The position numbers and the translations under genes are program-made. A model generated the notes under the pieces. That model was given only the letters and a program-made list of their open reading frames with translations, did no database searches and was not told the origin of the DNA. Source: Cannabis sativa (lineage: Eukaryota; Streptophyta; Magnoliopsida; Rosales; Cannabaceae). Taken from it: a stretch of 64,000 nucleotides of DNA. Shown one piece after another: positions 23,287 through 35,895 of this stretch (within the stretch, counting starts at the first letter, position 1; each line of letters starts with the position of its first letter). Location: positions 1,116,001 through 1,180,000 of the forward strand of contig NW_026870037.1 of assembly GCF_029168945.1 (NCBI RefSeq), written 5' to 3'.

Positions 23287-25971
23287 TCAAAACTTATGTG
23301 TAGTTTTCTTTTGTTTTTCCACTGTTGTTCTGTTGTTGTTTTTATTCCCTTCTACGTCTTTCTCGCTCCATGTTCTTTTGTTATGCCTCAGTTCACCACA
23401 TTTGCTGCACTTGTTGTGTTGATCCTTTTCCCATCCAGCCTTCCTTCTCAATGTTTTTGGTCTTCCTGATTTTACTCTTTCATGTGGAGGCAAGACTATA
23501 ATATTCTTCACTTCTTCCGGTACCTCCCATTCACTTTGGTGTCCTATTGGGTAAACTGTCCCTGAATAAGTTGCCAGCCAATTTTTTTTCGTGTAGTAAT
23601 TTAAACAGTAGGTGTACGGGTCCATGTTCATCTCCCTCATCACGGCCACTGCGTGCCCGCATGGCATTTCATCTATTTGGAACCTGTTGCACGTGCATGT
23701 TCTTTTTTCTAGGTCTACTTCCCACGATTCTTTCATTCTTGTTACCTCAAACAAGTAATCTGTTGTTGCTTTAACCTGTTTTAAATTTGATTGAAAAAAA
23801 AAATCAAACATAGCTGTAATTCCAACAACAACAATACAAAACTATTAAAACAACACTACAACAACAACTTTTACTTACTGTTTTTTTTTTCCAAAAAAAA
23901 AAGAAGCATAATTAATATTTTACCTCCAGATTCAATGAGTATGTGTAATTTTTCAACAGTATGTCTTCTCCAGTTGGTGATAGCTTAGTGAAGGTATTGT
24001 GTGCTTTTGTCCTATTAGTATGCGTCCATTGTTGCACCAATGTTCTCAAGCATTCTAGCAGCGTTGTAATTAGTAGCTCCCTTGCTGCCAAATTTGCAGC
24101 GTTCAGTAATTCTGATATGTTTGAGGTCATTGTGGAATACCTCTTGTTTTGGCTATGAATTCTTGACCACTTTTCATACCCGATTTTTTTTAGGTAAGGT
24201 CTTATGCGTTTGTCCAATCCATCCAATTCAGCCATGTGGAACTCGAATTGCTTTTCGTGTAGGCTTTGGATCGCTCCAAAGAATGGCAGATTGTATTTGG
24301 CGCATGTTGTTTGAAGCTTGTTTTAAGGTTGCTCAAAATGTGGTAACCGCAGTAACTGTGTGCAATTTCTGGATAGATTTCTCTTGCTGCTTTGATGAGG
24401 CTTTCATTCCTGTCTGAAATTAGGCATTGGTGTTCCCGTACCCCATACGCTTCTTTAAATTTTTTGAAGAACCATTTCCAAGATTGGTCATTCTCAGAAT
24501 CTGCAACACAAAACGCTAGTGGAAAAATATGACCTGCTGCATCTTGTGTGCATGCGCACAACAAAGTTCCCCCACAAGCTGCTTTGAGGAACATTCCGTC
24601 CACAACAATTATCGGTCTGCATGCTCCCCACCCTTTTATGGATGCATCCAACGCCATGAAAACAAAGAGCAAGCTGTTGTCTTCTGCCGTTTTCAGATCG
24701 ACAAATGATCCAGGGTTTGTTTTTTCCACCATGTGTAAGAAACTCGGTATTAGGCTGTACGAGTCACTAGCATTACCTCTCAAGTCGTTTACTGCATGTT
24801 CCTTACTTCTCCAAGCTTTCATATAGTTCATTTTGATGCCAAATCTGTATTTCAACTCCCCTTTTATGTCCATCGCTGTTGCCTTGGTCTTTATGTTCAA
24901 GAACTTCGGTTTTATGCATTCCCCTATCAGTTTCGATGTTGCTTGCCTTTGGTCTTCATGCCTAATATTTATGGGGCATGTGTGCATATTTGAGAACCTA
25001 TTGAAACAAAAAAACAACATTAAAAAACTATTAAAACAAACCTGTTGCAGATACCAAACAGGTGTATTTCAGTACAAATTGTGGAAACAGGGCATTTGTT
25101 AAGGCTGACAACAAAAACAACATTAAAAAACTATTAAAAAACCAACCTCCTGATTATGAATGTGTTTGTTGGGCCATTTCTCGATGCTCTTAGTGACCAA
25201 TTGCAGCTTTCGTAAACACATTTCAGACTGTACTCTTGAGAGCAGGACTTCCACACTTTGTACTGAAAGTTGTTTTTGATTGCGTAGTAGCTGAGGACAT
25301 TTTTTAAAGTTTCTTTGTCTTTGTATCCCTGTCCTTTTTCCACTTCGAGGTGTTGCTTGTCTGTTATTAACTTTGCATTGTTGATGTCGATTTCTGGATC
25401 CAGTTTTTTACTGGTGTTTTCAAGTTGTTCTACCATTTCTTCAGCAACCAAATTTGCATAGTCAATTATGTCGAATTTGTCCTCCTCATCTTCTATTGTT
25501 TCTGACTTTTCCCCTTCTTCTGTTTGCTGTCCCGTTGTGTATGATTCTGTTGTTGTTATGTTGTTTTCAAGCGTTGTTGTGTTGTTTTCGATCATTGCCA
25601 CATTATATTCATTCGGTGTTGTTGTGGATATCGAATTTGGTGTTGCAGAAGTGTTGTGTTGTTGTTTCTGCCGGTTGACACATAAAGTGGATATGTCGTG
25701 AAATCTGTTTCCTTCATTTTCAATTCCAAGTAAAAGTAGAGGCTTCGATCGTTGCATATTTTGATCTAAGTGGTATTCCTTCTTTAGCTTGGTACTGTAT
25801 TTGTAGTGTTGTGCTGGTGTTTTCGCAACCCAATGAAGTAAGCAGTATTTGTAGTAGCTGTTCGTACTTGCATTTTGTTGGTATGAATTCTCCACTAGCC
25901 ACATAGTTCACATAATTGTGATCTTCATTCCATTGTCCATTGCTCTTGATGAGTACTGGTAGACGTTCCAT
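23287..25971 (-). pseudogene. MURA transposase gene of the MULE, broken
   Basis: MURA proteins cut and join MULE ends. On the - strand a start ATG at 25971 opens an N-terminal segment (to about 25720), then after a frameshift an acidic linker and the Mutator DNA-binding region (YAIKNNFQYKVWK, near 25290). An intron at 24998-25146 joins in frame to the transposase core (24997 to about 24270): first Asp in IIVVDGMFLKAACGG, second in LISDRNESLIKA. Another frameshift falls near 24240-24270. The core resumes at 24235 and an intron at 23776-23923 leads to the C-terminal SWIM zinc finger (CTCNRFQIDEMPCGHA, near 23690). The last zinc knuckle reads CSKCGELRHNKRTW, with Trp in place of the final Cys. 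At least two frameshifts make it non-functional, though the introns are intact. Confidence 0.85.
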
Positions 25972-26674
25972 TACCTGTCATTCCAGGGTCTTATTTAATG
26001 TTAAAACAATAGTACAACAACAATAAAACAATAGCAAAACAACAAAAAAAAATTAACAAAAAAAAAAAAAACAACAACGATAAAACAACACAAAAACAAC
26101 CAAACAGAAATACCCATTATATTTTTTGTTAGTTTTTATTATTATATTTGTCTGATACATTTATGTATGAATGTTTTTGTATTACTAACCGCAAAACAAC
26201 ATTAGAACAACCCTAATGTTGTGTTTGAATAATTGTACTATTTTATCAATTTTTTTTTTCGAAATCATTTTGTGTTACAAACGTCAAATTAACAATAGAA
26301 CAACCCTCATTTATGTTTTTGCATCATAAATTAAAGAATATCACATTTGTGTTTTCGTTTTTTTTTTAAAAAACTTCAGATCTAAATCTTGGTTTTTTTT
26401 TTTTTTTTGGTTTCTTAAGAATTAAATTATTTTTTGGGTTTTGTTGTGTTTACCTCTGTTATTTTGGGGGGACGGTTTTCTGTATGTCTTGTTCTTCAAT
26501 TCTGATTCCTTTTCAAAAAATTCTTCGCCAGATTTAATGGTTTTTTCTTGGTGATTTCCGTCTTCGGCGTCTCCCCACACACGAAGAAGGTTGTTTCCCG
26601 TGTGTTTTACTGTTCACAGTATAAATGAAATGATGTTGGGCTTGGGCAGTACAAAAGTAATGAAATTGGGCTGG
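25972..26674 (-). other. Upstream region of MURA
   Basis: The stretch has A-rich runs with repeated AACAACA motifs on the + strand and long oligo-T tracts. It is expected to hold the MURA promoter and 5' UTR, but no box stands out. Confidence 0.5.
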
Positions 26675-26755
26675 GGCAGTAAAAATGTTGTTTTTGCCGT
26701 GTCCCAGTATAATTGTAAAGTTTTGGTCCAAAAGCAGTATTTTTGTAAAATTCCC
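26675..26755 (-). repeat. Right terminal inverted repeat of the MULE
   Basis: Read on the - strand it starts GGGAATTTTACAAAAATACT, matching the left end. ATTGATTA follows directly at 26756. Confidence 0.8.
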
Positions 26756-27047
26756 ATTGATTACAACATTAAAGCCCATTTCCAATTACATGTATGCATG
26801 CATATCATAGGACAACACCACGTTCAATACAAGTTTTCAAGCAGTCAACACTCAGCACACTTGGAGCTATCTTATTATCCGACGCACATACAAGGAAGTG
26901 ACAAGTGTCAATGTGTCTCTCATTCACTCCACACTCGGTTACCGGCCCACTCGAAAAAGCTACAAAAGCGCATCACTTATCCCATTTTCCCAATTCATCA
27001 GCCATTTACTCCACTCTTTTCAGTTTTTAGAGTCATTTTCTTCCACT

Positions 27048-27231
27048 AGAGAAATGCTAAAGGGCACCAATAGTGTCTAGCACCTTCTTATGTGTTAATA
27101 TCGCTATTAGTACAATTAAGTATGTGGTCTCATATAATTTAATATAATAGCTTTTATGGAGTATCGCTAGCAAATCACAACGCGACATGTCGAGAAGGTG
27201 CTAGGCACCACTGGTGCCTAATAGCAATGCT
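27048..27231. mobile_element. MITE copy 1, 184 bp
   Basis: Terminal inverted repeats of about 37 bp: the left end begins AGAGAAATGCTAAAGGGCAC and the right end on the other strand begins AGCATTGCTATTAGGCACC. It matches the element at 54565-54748 in length, ends and interior (GTATCGCTAGC, TAGTACAATTAAG-type blocks), in the opposite orientation. No target duplication is visible here. It is inside the solo LTR. Confidence 0.82.
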
Positions 27232-28027
27232 CATGCACGTAAATGAATAAATGTTCACTATAAATAAGACCATTTAGGAGAGCAAAAATCAGATTTTACC
27301 TACAGTTATTATACCAAAATTTTGTCTTTTTCTTTCCTTCTTTATTTTACTTTATTAATTTTGGTGTAAAGACAATGCCTTTTTTAGGCTAATTTCTTTA
27401 GTAAGACTCAAGTGTAAGTTCATGCAATTTCTATTTTTCTAATGTATTGATTCTCTTTGTTCTTTATTTTCATATTTGTTATATTAAATTTCTCTTCTTC
27501 TAAATTGCATTTTAAATTTAATAGTACCTTTTATATAAGTTTAGTCATGCTTTTCTTATGTAAATTAGGCTATTAATTATTAGGGTGTTTATTATATTAT
27601 ATGATTTTTACTGCATTCTACCGGTAGTATTTTGTCGATTTAAATTATATAATATGATAGTATTTTTAGAAGTAGTATTAATTTAATTAGAGAACATATT
27701 TTTCTAGTGAGCTTAATTATACACACTTTCCAACTATAATTAATGGTGTAGAATTATAATTGAGTTTAAAGAATCAATTTTATTAGAGAAATATAATTGC
27801 ATGTACGAAGCTTGTGTCTTCCATAATCATTTTATGATCACTTCCCATTTTAATTACTTTTTTAATTTTTAAAAATTATTTTCTCAATATTCTCATCACA
27901 TTCAAGGTTCTTGTTTTGTTCTCGTAAAATTACTAACTGTCTTTTTGAGCGTATTTTTCCTCCTTGTGGATACGACATATATCATGTTTACTATCGCGAC
28001 CGCAGTGTAACTAATTGGGCGACATCA

Positions 28028-29858
28028 CTCCCTCAACATCAACATCTACCAACAACCAAGGACACAATGAGAAAATGATGCCTTATTGTTCAAATTTCAA
28101 TAAACCTAGTCACTTGAAAGATAAGTGTTTCTTCTTGATTGGTTTTCCCCAAGCTATGGAGAAACGAAAAATTAAAAATCAACCTTCTGCTCATCATGCT
28201 TCTGCCTCAGTTGATCAACTTTTGGCAAATCTAACTAAACATGAGGACATTAAAACTCTCATCTCATTTCTCAATCAAAAATGTCAACACACACCATCTA
28301 CTTCGACTACATCTCAACCATTTGCTTTCAATATTTCTGGTAAATTTTAATTCTCCTCCAACTGTTTATGGATTGTTAATAGTGGTGCTACTCACCACAT
28401 ATGTTGTGATACTTTTTTTTTTTTCTCATTTACATAATATTACAATTGCTAAGAATGTGTCTCTCCCCAATGGTACCAAAATCAAGGACCAAAAGTTAGG
28501 TGATATCAAACCTTCACATGATCTTTTCTTACACAATGTGTTATATGTTCCCAACTTTCACCTTAACCTATTCAGTGTTCCCAGTTTTCTTAATATACAC
28601 TCTAACAAACAACATTTTCTTTACTCAAAATTGCTGCATTTTTTAGGGTTCACAAAACAAGAAGATTGGAATAGCTAAGAGGGTTGGTCATCTCTATTTC
28701 TTGCTGCCTGCAACCAATTCTTTTAGTTTTTATGATACCAATTTGAATTGTAATAAAACATGTAATAGTGTCCATTCTTTGCAATCAAGACTTGGACATC
28801 CTTCTCTGTCCACAATAAAATTCATCAATAAACAATTACATTCCAATGCTCCTACTAATGACTCTCCTTGAACTATATGTCATTTGGCTAAACAAAAAAG
28901 ATTACCCTTTAATTCTCAACATAACATTGTTGCATCTTATTTTGATTTAATTCATCTTGACATATGGAGACCCTTTCACATTAGTGGCATTGAAGGATTT
29001 AAATATTTTCTTACCATTGTTGATGATCACAGTAAGTTTACTTGGGTTTACATGTTAAAATCTAAATCTAATGTGCAACACCTCATTCCACAATTTTATA
29101 GCCTTGTGCATACTCAATTTTCTGTAAATATAAAGACAATTAGGTGTGACAATACAAATGAACTTAACATAGCTTCCTTTTATGCTCAAAACAGTATCCA
29201 AATATGCAATTCATGTGTTGAAAGATCTCAACAAAACTCAGTAGTTGAGAGTTATTTTCTGATGAGGTACTTTCTTTTGAAACTCTTGCCAGACCCTTTT
29301 CTCCTCTTAAGCGTCAGTCCATGAACTAAAGGATTTCGTGCTTACATCAACATATTTTGAACGTGGCTCGAGCCTTGGTTTTTCAATCTTCTCTAGCCGT
29401 GGTATACTGGCCTTATTTAATCAACACTGCATTATACTTGATAAATAGAACCCCCACATCCTTGTTGCAACACAAAACTCTTTTTGAACTGTTGAACAAC
29501 AAACCCTCTGCATATGACCATTTAAGGAACTTTAGTTGTCTTGTTTATGCATCTTCTTTAGTAAGAAAAAGACACAAATTTTCACCTAAGAGTCCATGCT
29601 TGCATTTTCATTGGCTATGCCAATGGCATAAAAGCATATACTCTTCTAGATATTGCTAGCAACACTATACTTCACTCTAGGGATATCATATTTTACGAAA
29701 ATATTTTTCCTTTCAAATATTCTTTACAAACAGAGCAGCTGGATAACTTTTTTTCCCTGTTCCATCATCTGTTTCCTCAGAAAAACATTGTAGATGAGAC
29801 TGTTTGCAGGATTTGAGAACAAGTTCTCCTCCAACAACTGACTCTAATAAAATGGATT
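28028..29858 (+). pseudogene. copia-1 gag C-terminus and integrase, broken
   Basis: 28033 onward continues Gag with a degraded zinc knuckle (YCSNFNKPSHLKDKC, with the second Cys changed to Phe). A protease/linker zone follows at 28350-28860 with frameshifts. The integrase core is at 28884-29330: FKYFLTIVDDHSKFTWVYML with the first Asp, IRCDNTNE with the second, and VVESYF with the Glu. From 29357 the C-terminal part ([20 protein letters not shown]) continues in another frame. Stops and frameshifts break every domain. It ends at the TAACA duplication of the gypsy insertion. Confidence 0.85.
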
Positions 29859-29863
29859 TAACA

Positions 29864-32306
29864 TGTAACGCCCTAAATAATTAGGCACGCTACTCAAAAT
29901 ACTTATGAAGCCCTAATCCCCTAACCGGGATTACTAATTAAAATAGCACAGAATTTAAACTTTTAAATTAAACAGACTGAAAATAAACTTGTAATATATT
30001 TAAACTTTTCAAAATAGTTGGGATCCCAAAAATATTTACAAACTTATTACAAGTTCTTTCTTACTAGCCGACCTAAGCGCAAAACAATACAAAAGTCAAC
30101 ACTGTTAGACCCATAACCCGCTTGGTCTGAAGTGGCATGAACATGTACATTCTTCGCCCTGCTCCTGAAACTCATGGCTGATCAGCTAATGCCTTACCCT
30201 TTCCTGCACAGTAGAGCACCCGTGAGCCAAGCCCAGCAAGACAGTATAAATCATAACAAATATATTATGCTCATTCACATATGTCTGTATAGCACAGACC
30301 TGATCATTATTTCATCATGCCCATTTATGTCTACGTGGCGTAGACCTATGTGTTGCGCTCACACATCTAATTAAATCTACGTGACGTAGACCCACGTGTT
30401 ACTCTCACACGTCTAAATACATTAAGGCCTTAGAAGCGGTTCATCTCGGTTATGAGTACCGAGTCCAACCTGATTATGCCTTGAGCACATAATCCTTAAA
30501 TCACATTTCAATTAACATGGCATGGCATTTATACACATATATCACTAGGGTAATAACCCTAGGCTATTAAACCGTTCATATTAGGGTAATAACCCTAATC
30601 CCGGTTACTTAACATTCATGCATATCATTCTCAACATAAGCGCCACTGCGCATACTCTACGTGCTAATCACTGTCTTACCTGTTGTCCCGCAATAGTAGA
30701 GATTCCAAATCCCCGGGTGCTCCTGACCAGGTGCCGGTAATCCTAGTCACACACAATCCGGGATTTTCACAAATAGGGTTAACCCCTGATTTCACATTCA
30801 TAAAATAAATTCATGGCATTTCAAATACAGATAATCACATAGAGCTCGAAAAAGAGCTTTCCAACGGTATAAAGAACGTCCCAAACGGAGTCCCGAGTCA
30901 AAAGTTATGGCCAAAACAAATTTCAGCATTTCCCGATGAACTCCAACCGGAATTCCGGATGAACCAACCGGAATTCCGGATGAACCAACCGGAATTCCGG
31001 TTGTCTGGGCAGAGAACACGAAATTTCTCAATCTTTAAACCCCCAAAACTCACTCAAATCATCCCTAAACATTCCCAAACTTTCCAGAGCATCAATATAT
31101 GTCATAATAAACATATTCCACAACTTAAACCCAACAATTGCACTAAAAATTAAAAAGTGCCATTAAAGCACCAAGCTTGAGTTCCATGAACTCAAGCTTG
31201 CTTTTCACAACCAAAATCACAATTAATCCACTTAGAGCAGCTAGGAAATATTATAGGGTCTAAAACACATATTTATGCATCAAAATCCAACAATAAACCC
31301 CATAATTTCAGATTGTAAAAATCAACTTAAAATTATGTTCAAACTCCAAAACTTCAAGCTCTAAACTTGAGCTTCAACTCAACCAACTCAATCAATTTTC
31401 CAGCTGCAAACACTTTCAAAAATCTGAATTCAAGACATGAAAATAACCCTAAAATTTATCTAGAGCTCAATCAAACACCCAAGCAAGGATTCAAGCATCA
31501 CATACTCAAATTCAACAAAACTAACTTCAATTCCTTTACACATGCAATCTCAAGAACATTAGCACAAACTTATGCTTTTACAACACTCAAATTCGAAGTA
31601 AAAATCAAGATTAAAGTCATAGGAAACTACCTCAAACTCAAACCAAGAGTAAGCTCAAAGTTCTACAATTATCAAGCTCCAAAACCACCAAACATCAAGC
31701 ACTTTTCTTCAATCCTTAAAATTGAAAATCAAGAGAGCAAGAGAGGGAGAGAGGGTCGGGTAAGAGAGAGGAATAACACCAGAAATTAATCCATTTTTTT
31801 TTTAAAGAAATTCATCTTTATCCATCATAGAAAATAAAGGTCAAATGACCAAAGTGCCCTTAAGGCCAAAACACACAAGATCACCCTCACAAGGGTAAAA
31901 TAGTCATTCAATACTCAATTAATTTCAAATAAATTTCAGATTATCATTCATCAAATAAAATGCCAAATAATCAATCCAATTTACATTTCGGGCCCGAACC
32001 CGGTTCGGCCCGAAATTCCCGGTTGTGACTATACCGCGCTAACCTGTCAGAACACACCTGAAAAGACAACACAGGCATACTATATAATAATATAGTTATA
32101 TTAAGCACGTAATTAAATTAATTTCATCATTTTACCCTTCTCGGGTCATAATTACCAAAATGCCCCTGGCTCACCAACGGGGTCTTTAATATATTAAAAT
32201 TCATATAAATCACATATATTGAATTATATAATAATATAATTCCTCCATTATACATAATTATCTAGTTAGGGTTTTGCTAATCCATTTCTTAATTCCGGGT
32301 ATTACA
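29864..32306 (-). repeat. Left LTR (3' LTR) of the gypsy element
   Basis: It is 2443 bp and highly similar to 37256-39697. It contains three tandem copies of the palindrome CCGGAATTCCGG (30948, 30969 and 30990; period 21) and several CTACGTGGCGTAGAC-type palindromes near 30330 and 30377. Confidence 0.93.
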
Positions 32307-32325
32307 ATTACCCTCCTTATAGAAA
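32307..32325 (-). promoter_or_regulatory. Polypurine tract of the gypsy element
   Basis: The - strand reads TATAAGGAGGGTAAT directly before the 3' LTR start TGTAATACCC. Confidence 0.8.
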
Positions 32326-33570
32326 TTTCGTCCCGAAATTTACTCGAACAACTCCGGATATTTCGCCGCATATCCGTCTCGAGTTCCCGTGTTGCCTCTT
32401 CTACTTTACCGTTCATCCACAAGCATTTTCACCAAGGCTGCCACCGTCTTGCTTCTCAAGACTTTTTCTCTTCTATCAAGTATCTGCACTGGTTGTTCCT
32501 CGTATGACAAGTCCGCCGAAGTTCCAATGCTTCATAACTCGTAACATGGGACGAATCCGAGACATATTTCCGAAGCATTGAAACATGAAACACATTATGT
32601 ACGGTTGCCAGTAATGTGGGGGCATAGCCAACTCGTACGCTTACTTGCCCTATCCTCTCAAGGATTTCAAAAGGTCCAATGAACCTCGGCTAAGCTTTCC
32701 TTTCTTCCCAAAGCGTTTTATGCCTTTCATCGGAGATATTCGGAGAAATACCATGTCCCCGACTTGAAAATCAATATCTCGACGCTTTGGATCGGCATAA
32801 CTCTTTTGCCTACTCTGAGCCGCGAGCATTCGCGCTCTAATCTTATCAACTGCCTCACTTGTTTTCTCGAACATGCCTTCGGACCCAAGAACTTTCTTTC
32901 ACCCACTTCATCCCGTGAATGGGCGATCTACATTTTCTTCCATATAAAAGTTCATAGGGAGCCATCCCGATTGTTGCCTCGATAGCCGTTATTATAAGAA
33001 AACTCGATCGTGGAAGGTACTTTACCCATGATCCCTCAAAGTCAAGCACACATGCCCGTAGCATGTCCTCTAAAATCTGAATGGTCCTCTCGGATTGCCC
33101 ATCCGTCTGAGGATGAACAGCTGTGCTGAACTTTAACTGAGTTCCCATAGCTCGATGCGTACTCTCCTGCATCTCGATGTAAACTTCGGATCTCTATCCG
33201 ACACAATGGACTTTGGGACACCGTGCAGACGAACAATTTCTCTAACATATAATTCAAGATACCGATCAATGGAGAAATTCGTCCGAACAGTAAAAAGTGA
33301 GCAGACTTTGTAAACTCCGTCCACTATGACCCACACAGAGTCAAATTGTCCCGTGGTTCTAGGCATACCTACCACGAAGTCCATAGCTATATCTTCCCAT
33401 TTCCATTCCGGTATTTTCATGGTTGCAAAGAACCCCGCAGTCGCCGGTGTTCAGCTTTCACTTGCCGACATGTAAGGCACTTTGCAACATACTCGCCGAT
33501 GTCATTCTTCATGCCCGGCCACCAAAACATGGCTTTCGTGTCTTGGTACATCTTTGTCGACCCTGGATGA
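32326..33570 (-). pseudogene. Gypsy integrase and C-terminal tail
   Basis: On the - strand the zinc-binding segment ([20 protein letters not shown] then CLTCRQVK) lies at about 33435-33560. The catalytic core is at 32855-33420: MDFVVGMPRTTGQFDSVWVI with the first Asp, SIVSDRDPKFTSR with the second. The terminal part with YADPKRRDIDFQVGDMVFL runs at 32650-32874, followed by a frameshifted IGPFEILERIG-like GPY/F segment and VHNVFHVSMLRKY-like tail to about 32330. Integrase inserts the cDNA into the genome. Frameshifts at about 33160 and 32680 separate the pieces. Confidence 0.85.
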
Positions 33571-34340
33571 ACTGAATAAGGAGTCGTGTGAGACTCATCC
33601 ATGATCTCTTTCTTGATGTTTTCATTCATAGGCACACAAACACGACTTCCAAATTTCAACATTCCCGTTTCATCTACTGAGAAATCACTAGCCTTCCCAG
33701 CCAAAACCCTAGCTCGGGTTTTTATCAACTCTGAATCTTGCTTTTGTGCTTCTTTAATTCTCTCTAAAAGAGTGGATTGTAGGGTAATATTACCCAATTG
33801 CCCCACAACCAACTCAATCTGAGCTCGAGTCATTTCATTTGCTAACTGTCGGGAGATTTGCTTCATAGTACTCAACTGACTCTGACCTTTTCTACTCAAA
33901 GCGTCAAGAACCACATTGGCTTTACCAGGATGATAAAGGATCTCACAATCATAATCCTTCACCAATTCTAGCCAACGTCTTTGTCTCATATTCAAGTCCT
34001 TCTGGGTGAAGAAGTATTTTAGACTTTTATGATCAGTGTATATCTCACATTTCTCGCCATAAAGGTAATGCCGCCAAATCTTTAGCGCAAATACCACTGC
34101 TGCGAGTTCTAAATCGTGAGTAGGGTACCTCTGCTCGTACTCCTTTAACTGCCGAGAAGCATAAGCTATTACCCTCCCACTCGCATAAGCACACAGCCGA
34201 GACCCTGTCTCGAGGCATCACAATAAACCACAAATTTTTCCTTATCTGAAGGAAGAGTTAGTACATGAGCGGTAATCAAGCGCTGCTTTAACTCCAGAAA
34301 ATTTTTCTCACACCGATCAGTCCAAACAAACTTCAGGTTC
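33417..34340 (-). pseudogene. Gypsy RNase H and connection domain
   Basis: The segment at 33417-34097 is one long open stretch with [20 protein letters not shown], then [20 protein letters not shown] and [13 protein letters not shown], the standard end of gypsy RNase H, followed by the linker to integrase. The beginning ([16 protein letters not shown]) is at about 34190-34255 in a different frame. A frameshift falls near 34100-34190. Confidence 0.85.
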
Positions 34341-35260
34341 TTTCGAGTCAGCTCCGTTAAGGGTACATCAATCTTTGACAAACCCTCAACGAACCGACGC
34401 TAATAACCACCAAACCCGTAAAAACTTCTTCGACCTCCGTAGCCGACTTCGCATCGGCCAATCCCGTACAACCTTCAATTTTAGCCGGATCCACCATGAT
34501 CCCATCTTTATCCACTATGTGCCCCAAAAATGAGACACGAGATAACCAGAATTCACACTTTTTGAACTTAGCATAAAGCTTGTGATCCCGTAATCTTTGC
34601 AAAACCACTCTGAGATGCAACTCATGCTCTTCTTCTGTCTCAGAGTACACCAAAATGTCATCGATAAACACAATCACAAACCTATCCAGGTAATCCTTAA
34701 ACACGCGATTCATCAAATCCATGAATGCCGTCGGGCATTAGTGAGTCCAAAAGACATCACAAGAAATTCATAGTGTCCATACCGAGTACGAAACGCAAGT
34801 TTTCGGGATATCTTCCTCTCGAATTCTCACCGATGATAGCCCGAGCGAAGATCAATCTTGGAAAAGACCGTCTTCCCCTTCGCCTGATCAAACAAATCAT
34901 CAATTCGAGGTAAAGGATACTTGTTCTTAATGGTAAGCTTGTTCAACTCCCGTAGTCAATACACAATCGAAGTGGTTCCGTCTTTCTTCTTCACAAACAA
35001 AACCGAGCACCCCAAGGTGAGTAGCTCCTGGCTCGATGAATCCCGCATTCGTAACTCTTGCAATTGTATCTTCAATTCCTTCAACTCACTCCGGAGCCAT
35101 TCGGTACGGTGCCTTGACACCTTTGGATCCACTCCCGGAGCCAATTCAATAACAAATTCGATTTCCCGAACAGTGGCAATCCCGCAAATCTTCCGGAAAG
35201 ACATCAAGGAACTCACATACCAATCTCGTATTCTCGTGCCCCGATGTCACAAAGTTGGCT
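34341..35260 (-). pseudogene. Gypsy reverse transcriptase
   Basis: The finger region (SSQELLTLGCSVLFVKKKDG) lies at about 34970-35040. The catalytic loop [18 protein letters not shown] is at 34640-34690 and the thumb ([20 protein letters not shown]) follows. The palm segment between is broken by frameshifts at 34720-34960. RT copies the element RNA into cDNA. Confidence 0.85.
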
Positions 35261-35512
35261 AGTGTCCACCGTAGTAACTATGAACCCTAGACAACCTCTA
35301 CCCATCAGTCTTTAGCTTTCAACGTTGATATTCTCGTATGCGTGCCCCTTGAACTTTACCCACGAACACCGCGGGTTAGCACCGTCGGCTCAAACACCAC
35401 CATCTTCCGTTTGCGTCAATCATCGCTCCATATTTAGACGTAAAATCCATTCCCGTGATTATGTCAAAATCGTATAATTGTACCAATTAGATTGGCGGTC
35501 AACTCACAACCG

Positions 35513-35895
35513 TCAATCCAAAAAGACAAGGACCGAATCCACCTTGTGGATATTATCGTGTCTCCCGAGGGTAACAGTGGTTCCAAACCCCGAAACATAA
35601 ATATCACATGGCTTATGTAAACTTTCTATCACTCTACTCGATACATATGAATGAGTAGCTCCCGAATCAAATAACACAAGATAAGCACAACCATTAATAG
35701 ATAACCGACCCGTCACAACCGACGGACTAGCATCGCATCCGCCCGAGTTATAGTGAAAAGTCGCCCGGCTCCGAGCAACATTCTTCTTAGGCTCTTCTCT
35801 CTTGGCTTGGGGACAGCTCTCTCGATAAAGTGGCCCACCATGCCACACCGGAAACATGCCTTGGCTCGGCACTCACCAGATGATGCTTCTTGCAT
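35513..35895 (-). pseudogene. Gypsy Gag zinc knuckle and aspartic protease
   Basis: The zinc knuckle CFRCGMVGHF with its last Cys in a second frame (RESCPQAK) is at about 35800-35860, so a frameshift splits it. The protease motif LVLFDSGATHSYVS, with catalytic Asp in DSG, lies at about 35640-35685. The protease matures the polyprotein. Confidence 0.85.

Larger units (their letters stand above)
18087..26755. mobile_element. MULE (Mutator-like element) carrying an Ulp1-like protease gene
   Basis: Long terminal inverted repeats of about 80 bp (18087-18170 and 26675-26755) begin GGGAAATTTACA and GGGAATTTTACA and share further blocks such as ACACGGCAAAAACAACATTT on one side and CACGCTGGAAACAACATTTG on the other. 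The 8-base ATTGATTA flanks it at 18079-18086 and 26756-26763. Two convergent genes fill the inside: a DUF1985/C48 peptidase gene on + and a MURA transposase gene on -. This is the layout of the Kaonashi/CUMULE type of MULEs that captured an Ulp1-like gene. Both genes are damaged, so this copy is not autonomous. Confidence 0.88.
17784..28027 (+). mobile_element. Solo LTR in copia-1 gag, itself interrupted by a MULE and a MITE
   Basis: The sequence starts TGATTAGTGTG and ends GGGCGACATCA, flanked by CTCCC at 17779-17783 and 28028-28032. Without the MULE (18087-26755) and the MITE (27048-27231) it is about 1.4 kb and contains no coding domain. A TATA-like CACTATAAATAAG is near 27255. The tail with TGTGGATACGAC and a GCGACC motif resembles the LTR ends of large gypsy elements, but the family is not certain. 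Only one LTR with a proper duplication indicates LTR-LTR recombination after insertion. The orientation is inferred from the TATA position. Confidence 0.8.

Noticed and set aside
26591..27080. 152-codon frame across the MULE end and solo LTR
   Set aside because: It crosses the inverted repeat, the target duplication and a MITE border, so it cannot be an original gene.
31367..31789. 140-codon frame (and its counterpart at 38759-39182)
   Set aside because: It is within the gypsy LTRs, low in complexity, and in the right LTR it is broken by a one-base difference.
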